Source of the DNA: Halicephalobus mephisto
Lineage: Eukaryota > Nematoda > Chromadorea > Rhabditida > Panagrolaimidae
Direction: 5' to 3'
Length of the DNA: 64,000 nucleotides
Assembly (NCBI GenBank): GCA_009193035.1
Contig: SWDT01000001.1
Location: 744,001-808,000 of the forward strand
Each line of letters starts with the position of its first letter. Positions within the stretch are counted from its first letter, which is position 1. Made by a program: the position numbers and the translations under genes. Shown here in pieces: positions 57,968 through 64,000 of the stretch. Below the pieces are notes generated by a model. The model was not told the origin of the DNA and did no database searches. It saw only the letters and a program-made list of their open reading frames with translations.

Positions 57968-58300
57968 TAGGGAGGTTGTCTAAAATATGTAAGGCCTACG
58001 GGGGAGGGGGTCCCAGAAAAGTATCATATAAGCCTTGCATATTTTAGGTAAACTTCCTTATAGGTTATTTTAGCTTTTTTTAATTTAGGGAACTTGTCTA
58101 AAATATGTAAGGTCTACAGAGGGAAGGGGTTCCAGAAAAGCACCATATAAGCCTTATATACTTAGACAAACTCCCTAAATTAAAAAAAGCTAAAATAACC
58201 TATAAGGGAGTTTGTCTAAAATATGTAAGGTTTATATGGCACTTTTCTGGAACCCCATCCCCCGGTAAGCTTTACATATTTTAGGCAAGCTCCCTTATTG
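57968..58300. repeat. Cluster of three palindromic repeat units, nested inverted arrangement
   Basis: Three units of about 90 bp lie at 57968-58060, 58087-58176 and 58204-58296. Each starts with a variant of AGGGAGTTTGTCTAAAATAT and ends with its inverse, so each can fold on itself. Units 1 and 2 are in the same orientation, unit 3 is inverted. The spacers between them (about 58059-58086 and 58175-58203) are exact inverted copies of each other, around GGTTATTTTAGC. This looks like a foldback or MITE family inserted repeatedly. Confidence 0.75.
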
Positions 58301-58858
58301 GGTATTGACTTCCGTCACTATATCGAGAGTTTGTCTCGACGGGAAAATGAGCGTGGCTGATATCAAGGTCCCATGGTGTGCTCTTTCGCATGGATTATAA
58401 AAAAGGATCATGACTTTTTCCTATTGATGGAATTGTATACAGACGTTCTATTGAGTAGATTGTTATTGTTTTTAACCCATTGTGAATTACGTGATCGATC
58501 TAAAAGTCAAGCTGTGAATTAGCGGCTAACATTGTTGAGTGCGTCTCACATTTGTCGCCGGAAGCGCTACCGACAAACTGCGCGTTCTCCGAAATTCAGG
58601 GGAACATAGGCGGACTATTTCCCCAGGCTCCAGCATGAGTAAAATCGATTTCATTTTTCCAAGAATATTAATAACCAACTATTACATTTCACAATCCTTC
58701 TATCTTCATTTAGGGCAAATTACGTTTTTCCGTGGCAAAGAATTTCGACATAGTGCTTTCGAAATGTTGCCATTGTTGGTATAAATGGATGGGTTTCAGG
58801 TTGTGGAGATTCACTTGGATTACCAGCAGTTGTATTCCGGGGATTTCACAAATTCCTA
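58301..58858. other. MKK4 upstream region
   Basis: No supported exon. A GGTTTCAG acceptor-like site ends at 58799, 59 nt before the annotated ATG. It could join an upstream exon, so the true N-terminus of the kinase may be longer. Confidence 0.5.
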
Positions 58859-60139
58859 ATGGGGGAACGCCTCAGCCTCACTCTAGATTTCCGACAACTT
58901 CCTCAGCAGACTGATGACTCGTGAGTTCATATAAAACATTTGCTTTTACTCAAGTACTGCATCTTCAGGATAAATATTACTCCCAATCCAGGGAGATTGA
59001 CGTTTTCAGACGGACAGACTTATCCGTTTACCGCTGCGAATCTTATTGATCGAGGTATCAACCTAAATTCATAGGTTTTTTATATGGAAAGTTGTTCAGG
59101 TATAATCGGAACAGGCACTTATGGAATCTGCAGTCGTATGGAACATGACGCTAGTCACAAAGTGATGGCAGTTAAGGTTGGGGGAAAATGTTGTTTTTAT
59201 TTTTTTTAGATATTTCGATTTTAGAGAGTAAGAGCTCATGAAATCGATAAATTGGAAAGGGAGAAGATGCTTCGGGAACTCAGGATCATCATCGACACTC
59301 AGAACTGCGAGGATGTGGTTCGTTTTTACGGAGCGATTTTCCAGGATGTAAGGCAATTTTTAAAACGAAAATTAAAGAATAAATTACAGGGAGACTGCTG
59401 GATCGCGATGGAGTTGATGGATTGTTCGTTGGACAAGTTCTATCGTCAAGTCTTTAATAAGGAGGAAAAGCTTCCTGAGCATGTCATCGGATTCATCGCG
59501 GCTTCGGTCGTTAGAGCTCTGAATTACTTGAAAGAAATCCACAACATTATTCATCGAGGTTTGTTTTTGAGTGATCGACTGTTCTAGGAGCGGTTTTAGA
59601 CGTCAAGCCCTCCAACGTTCTTCTGAACACTCAGGGATTTGTGAAGCTGTGTGACTTCGGCATATCCGGGTATTTGGTGGATTCCATTGCTCGAACACAA
59701 GACGTGGGATGTCAGATATATATGGCTCCGGAACGACTGAACGAGAGAAAGTACGGCATTCGATCAGATGTGTGGAGTCTGGGTATTTCGCTCGTTGAGA
59801 TCTGCATCGGGCACTTCCCCTACTTGAACTGGAATTCGGTCTTTGATCAGTTACAAGCAGTTGTCCACGGAGATCCACCGTTCCTGAAGGCTGGTGATTA
59901 CTCTGTAGAATTGGTCAACTTTGTTAATAGGTGGTGAGTTCCCGAAACGCTAGAAAAACGAGTAGTATCGTATTTGCAGCTTAATCAAGGACACGTCTAT
60001 CAGACCGACATTTGCTGAGCTCATGACTGATCCGTTCTGTGTCAAGTACAACATCCAGAATCCCATCGAGATGCAGACACGGAGAGAGGAAATCGGTCAT
60101 TACGTTGAAAAATTTCTTCCAACTTCTCCAGTTGTCTAA
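58859..60139 (+). CDS. mkk-4: MAP kinase kinase, MKK4 type
   Basis: Dual-specificity kinase that activates JNK/p38 MAP kinases. Exons: 58859-58920, 58969-59054, 59100-59176, 59225-59347, 59390-59558, 59600-59933, 59980-60139; 336 aa. Near the N-terminus RLSLTLDF resembles the MKK4 docking motif (RKALKLNF). Kinase features: Gly loop GIIGTGTYGI, catalytic Lys in MAVK, gatekeeper region WIAMELMDCSLDKFY, HRDVKPSNVLL, DFG in KLCDFGISG, activation loop SIART with the two phospho-acceptors, YMAPER, SDVWSLGIS. NWNSVFDQLQAVVHGDPP is characteristic of MKK4 rather than MKK3/6 or MKK7, though SLDKFY and GYLVDS are MKK3/6-like. The exon 6 donor is TG|GTGAGT, which gives NRCLIKD. The N-terminus is short and could have a further upstream exon. 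Confidence 0.92.
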
Positions 60140-60376
60140 TTTTGATGGTTGATTGTCAGCAAAATCCTTCTGAATATTCTGGGTTCTCGATTTTTTAACT
60201 TGTTGGATTTATTAATTTCACAAAACTCAAATTTAAATTTTTCCTGTGCTTCAAAAACGAGATTCGTGATTTGTAATTTCTCCATTGGGTAATAGAATTT
60301 ATATTTGTAAATGAGATGAGTTACGACCTCATGGTTTGTTCTCTGGTAACAATGAAGTAAATAGAATTAAAGCAGA

Positions 60377-60912
60377 TTACAGTACTTTTGCTCTCCGAAG
60401 AAGTCTGACTAAATGGCCTTCTTTGTCGAGTTTCTCCAGATCCGTGGCTCCGCCGATGAACTTTCCGTTGATGAAAACCTGGGGAACGGTGTGGATTCCA
60501 CTTACTGTAGAAAGGTAGTCCTGTAAATTGAAATTAGTTCGGAAAACAGAACCAGAGCTGTTGATTTTTGACTAATTCGGAAATCGAAAAATCCAAATTT
60601 GGATCGAATTGTAAAATTCGGACTTAGATTGAAACCGACAGCTCTGGACATATCCCTTACTTGGATCTCATCCATGTCTTTTCTTTCGTCCAATTCGAGG
60701 ACGTGTCTCGGATGAACGTCGTATTTGTCGAACAACAACTTCTTGGCCCTCTTACTGTAAGGACAGTATGTTTTTGAAAATACCATTACAGAGTTCTCGT
60801 GGATCAAGTCATCGATGAATTCATTAACAGGTTTATCCTTCGTTGACGTCCCTTGGATTCCATCGACCAGGATAATAAAAATAAAGAAAATGACATAAAA
60901 TCGGTTCCACAT
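60377..60912 (-). CDS. Secreted or ER-lumenal glutaredoxin (CPYS active site)
   Basis: Exons 60912-60661 and 60520-60377; 131 aa. A hydrophobic leader (MWNRFYVIFFIFIILVDG) targets the secretory pathway. The thioredoxin fold follows: VMVFSKTYCPYSKRAKKLL with active site CPYS, then VLELDE, a TVPQVFINGKFIGG block with the cis-Pro (TVP), and GGATDLEKL, which binds the glutathione carboxylate. CPYS has one Cys, so the monothiol deglutathionylation mechanism is expected. The intron (60521-60660) is 140 nt, longer than most here. The stop faces the MKK4 stop 237 bp away. Confidence 0.92.
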
Positions 60913-61271
60913 TCCGAACGTTGCCCGAGGATGAACTGGTTGCTTTCGGTTCGGAGAAGGTCGAAGGTGAACTTGGAAACGAAAACCGGATTCACGCAGA
61001 TTAATTCCTGCTTTTTCTATTTTATTTAAAGCAAATAGTCAAGCAAACCTCAAGGCAAGAAAATAATTATTATTGTCTCCAACTCGACAGTCGAGAAGAA
61101 CAATAAACAGCTGATTTCTTTTTTATCGTTAAAACAAACCAAATTTATTATTTTGTATCAGATGATCAAGTTTAGGTTCGACAAAAAAGAATACTTTTTA
61201 GAATTTATTACATTGATGACAAGGATAATTCACCGTCATCGAATATCACGACATCCAGGGCTCCGTATTAT
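60913..61271. other. Intergenic, glutaredoxin upstream flank
   Basis: No gene or RNA seen. The part next to 60913 should be the glutaredoxin promoter; no TATA box stands out. Confidence 0.5.
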
Positions 61272-61470
61272 CAAAGTTGACGATCACAGGTCGAGATAAA
61301 AGTTCGGTCTCAAAGTTGACGATCAAAGGTCGAAGTAAAAGTTCAATCTCAAAGTTAACGATCAAAGGTCGAAATAAAAGTTCGATCTCAAAGTTAACAA
61401 TCAAAGGTCGAGATAAAAGTTCGATCTCAAAGTTAAAAATCAACGGTCGAGGTCAAAGTTCAACTTGAAA
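61272..61470 (+). repeat. 39-bp minisatellite, five tandem copies
   Basis: Units begin with CAAAGTT at 61272, 61311, 61350, 61389 and 61428, exactly 39 bp apart. The consensus contains AAAGTTAACGATCAAAGGTCG followed by a TAAAAGTTCGATCT end. Because 39 is divisible by three, both strands show an open 13-residue repeat (plus strand KLTIKGRDKSSIS). That frame is a by-product; there is no start, splice partner or flanking frame. Degraded copies continue to about 61540. Confidence 0.85.
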
Positions 61471-62031
61471 ATTAAGAATTAAGGTTGGATGTCGGAGTTC
61501 GGCCTCAAAATTGACTAACAGAGGTTGAGATCGAAGTTGATATTAGTGTTTGAGATTAAAATTTAAAATTTCCCTGTTGAGAGATCATTTTCGAATTTTG
61601 GGTTTTTGTTCAAAGACACAATCTGAAAGTTATGTTTTGATTCGAAAAATCAAGGTATTAAATTTCATCAATTAGGCAAGATTTTTAAAATAAAAAAATT
61701 TTGTCTCAACGCGAAAAGTCCAAATTTTTATCTCTAGTTCTGACCGTTAATTTTAATAATATAAAAAATAGTGCTCCGTATTATCAAAGTTGAAAGTCAG
61801 GGTTCAAGGTCGAAATTTGAATTTTTCGTTTTAAGAAACATGAATTTTTATACCAAAAATCCATTTTATATAAATTGATAGTTAAAATTTAGCTAGATTT
61901 TCCTATTTTAAACATGAGTCATAAGTTGTGTTTTGTCATGATATAAATCAAAAGTATATCAATAATCTTCACCAGAACAAGATACAGACGACAATTATAT
62001 TATTACTCTCACATCAAACAACCGAGAGTGG
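61471..62031. other. Intergenic, with decayed minisatellite copies at its start
   Basis: AT-rich. A partial copy of CTCCGTATTATCAAAGTTGA (61261) recurs near 61772-61791, showing the minisatellite flank has also been duplicated. No gene is seen. Confidence 0.55.
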
Positions 62032-62360
62032 CACTCATGGCCTACAGTATCCCAGGCTCCTTGATATTCAGGCTATCGCTTTCGGTGTTCTCTTTTTAGT
62101 TTAGTTCCTGTTCTAACATCTACATATTAAATTCTAACACATAACAGATTCTCACTCATGGCCTACAGTATCCCAGGCTCCCTGATATTCAGGCTATCGC
62201 TTTCGGTGTTCTCTTTTTAGTTTAGTTCCTGTTCCGACATCTGCATAACAGGTTTGAACACAATACAACTGAGACCCTCATTCACGTCCTACAGTATCCC
62301 AGACTCCCTGATATTCAGGCCATCTCTTCAGGTCCTCTCCTTGTAATGTAGTGTCCGTTC
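62032..62360. repeat. Tandem repeat of about 121 bp, three copies
   Basis: Copies start with CACTCATGGCCTACAGTATC at 62032 and 62153 (121 bp apart, nearly identical) and a diverged CATTCACGTCCTACAG at about 62279 (126 bp apart). The best conserved part is the first 70 bp, including CCTACAGTATCCCAG, TGATATTCAGGC and TTCGGTGTTCTC-like segments. Read on the minus strand, the core GGGAGCCTGGGATACTGTAGGC resembles the 3' end of 5S rRNA with deletions. Confidence 0.8.
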
Positions 62361-62703
62361 CGACGTTTTTACACAAAAAACTCAGCTTTTACCTCGAATT
62401 CTGTCAACTTTGATATTGCGGAAAACAGGTCTTGTTCAGTCCATGTTTTTGGAATTTTTATGATAATCAGTCTAAGTCGACATTATTTCGAAAACAATAA
62501 ACGCTTTGGAATAATAAATTTTGCAGACAAGACTGGAATATTTTTTTACTTTTATACATTTTTCCAAAAGCAACCAGCAAAAAATTGAGCAATTACAAAA
62601 ATAATAAGGACACTTCGAAATAGAAGACAGTATTCCGTTTCTTGTTAAAGCTAGCCCGTATTCTGCAGATAAGAAAGTAACGACATCAATGTGATCAGAA
62701 CAT
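62361..62703. other. Intergenic, DYRK1 3' flank
   Basis: No exon outside the DYRK1 model is supported, and no RNA gene is seen. An open minus-strand frame (62729-62472) overlaps the last DYRK1 exon in another frame. It would be used only with a different acceptor. Confidence 0.45.

Positions 62704-64000
<1,297 letters not shown>

Noticed and set aside
61246..61468. Repeat proteins on both strands at the minisatellite
   Set aside because: Both frames follow from a 39-bp unit divisible by three. There is no independent sign of translation.

Overview
The window is animal nuclear DNA, almost certainly from a nematode that is not close to Caenorhabditis. It carries a DB-domain secreted protein, a family I know only from nematodes. 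Most introns are 41-67 nt with GT...(T)TTAG or TTTCAG ends. Several start codons sit a few bases after a 3' splice acceptor, as expected if spliced-leader trans-splicing occurs. Exon models below were built by hand from reading frame, splice consensus and family similarity. Each complete multi-exon model keeps one open frame to its stop, but none has transcript support.

Layout. 1-549 (-): start of a forkhead transcription factor that runs off the left edge. 2545-14460 (-): complete laminin alpha chain, 16 exons, about 3640 aa. 18913-24838 (+): complete MADD/AEX-3 Rab3 GEF, 12 exons, with two possible terminal exons. 25369-27428 (-): HMX/Nkx5 homeobox gene. 31878-32642 (-): DB-domain secreted protein with a TATA box. 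42479-44819 (+): Prickle, PET plus three LIM domains and a C-terminal CaaX box. 45861-48072 (+): mitochondrial SUV3 RNA helicase. 48151-48807 (-): small secreted LRR-like protein, tail to tail with SUV3. 51096-52873 (+): peptide GPCR of the sex-peptide/myoinhibitory-peptide receptor type. 58859-60139 (+): MKK4-type MAP kinase kinase. 60377-60912 (-): secreted glutaredoxin. 62704-64000 (-): 3' part of a DYRK1/minibrain kinase cut by the right edge.

Between the genes lie decayed transposons: a mariner-like element with long inverted repeats (about 28.9-30.6 kb), a reverse transcriptase scrap (34.0-34.2 kb), a Tc1/Tc3 transposase relic (37.1-37.6 kb) and a non-LTR element C-terminus (56.2 kb). 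There is also a 198-bp element with 28-bp terminal inverted repeats (34.3 kb), a nested palindrome cluster (58.0-58.3 kb), an exact 39-bp minisatellite (61.3 kb) and a roughly 121-bp tandem repeat (62.0-62.4 kb). The 52.9-58 kb stretch is very AT-rich. The 36-42.4 kb stretch upstream of Prickle looks less AT-rich and shows no convincing gene.

The genes do not form one pathway or operon; this is an ordinary mixed animal neighbourhood. Several are neuronal or developmental: AEX-3 (synaptic Rab3 exchange), a peptide GPCR, HMX, forkhead, Prickle (planar polarity) and MBK-1/DYRK1. I found no CRISPR array, rRNA, or convincing tRNA, and no clear new multi-gene system. The most interesting items are the duplicated, apparently mutually exclusive last exons of the AEX-3 gene, an open frame without any methionine that overlaps an inverted-repeat element, and an orphan Hox-hexapeptide-like motif.
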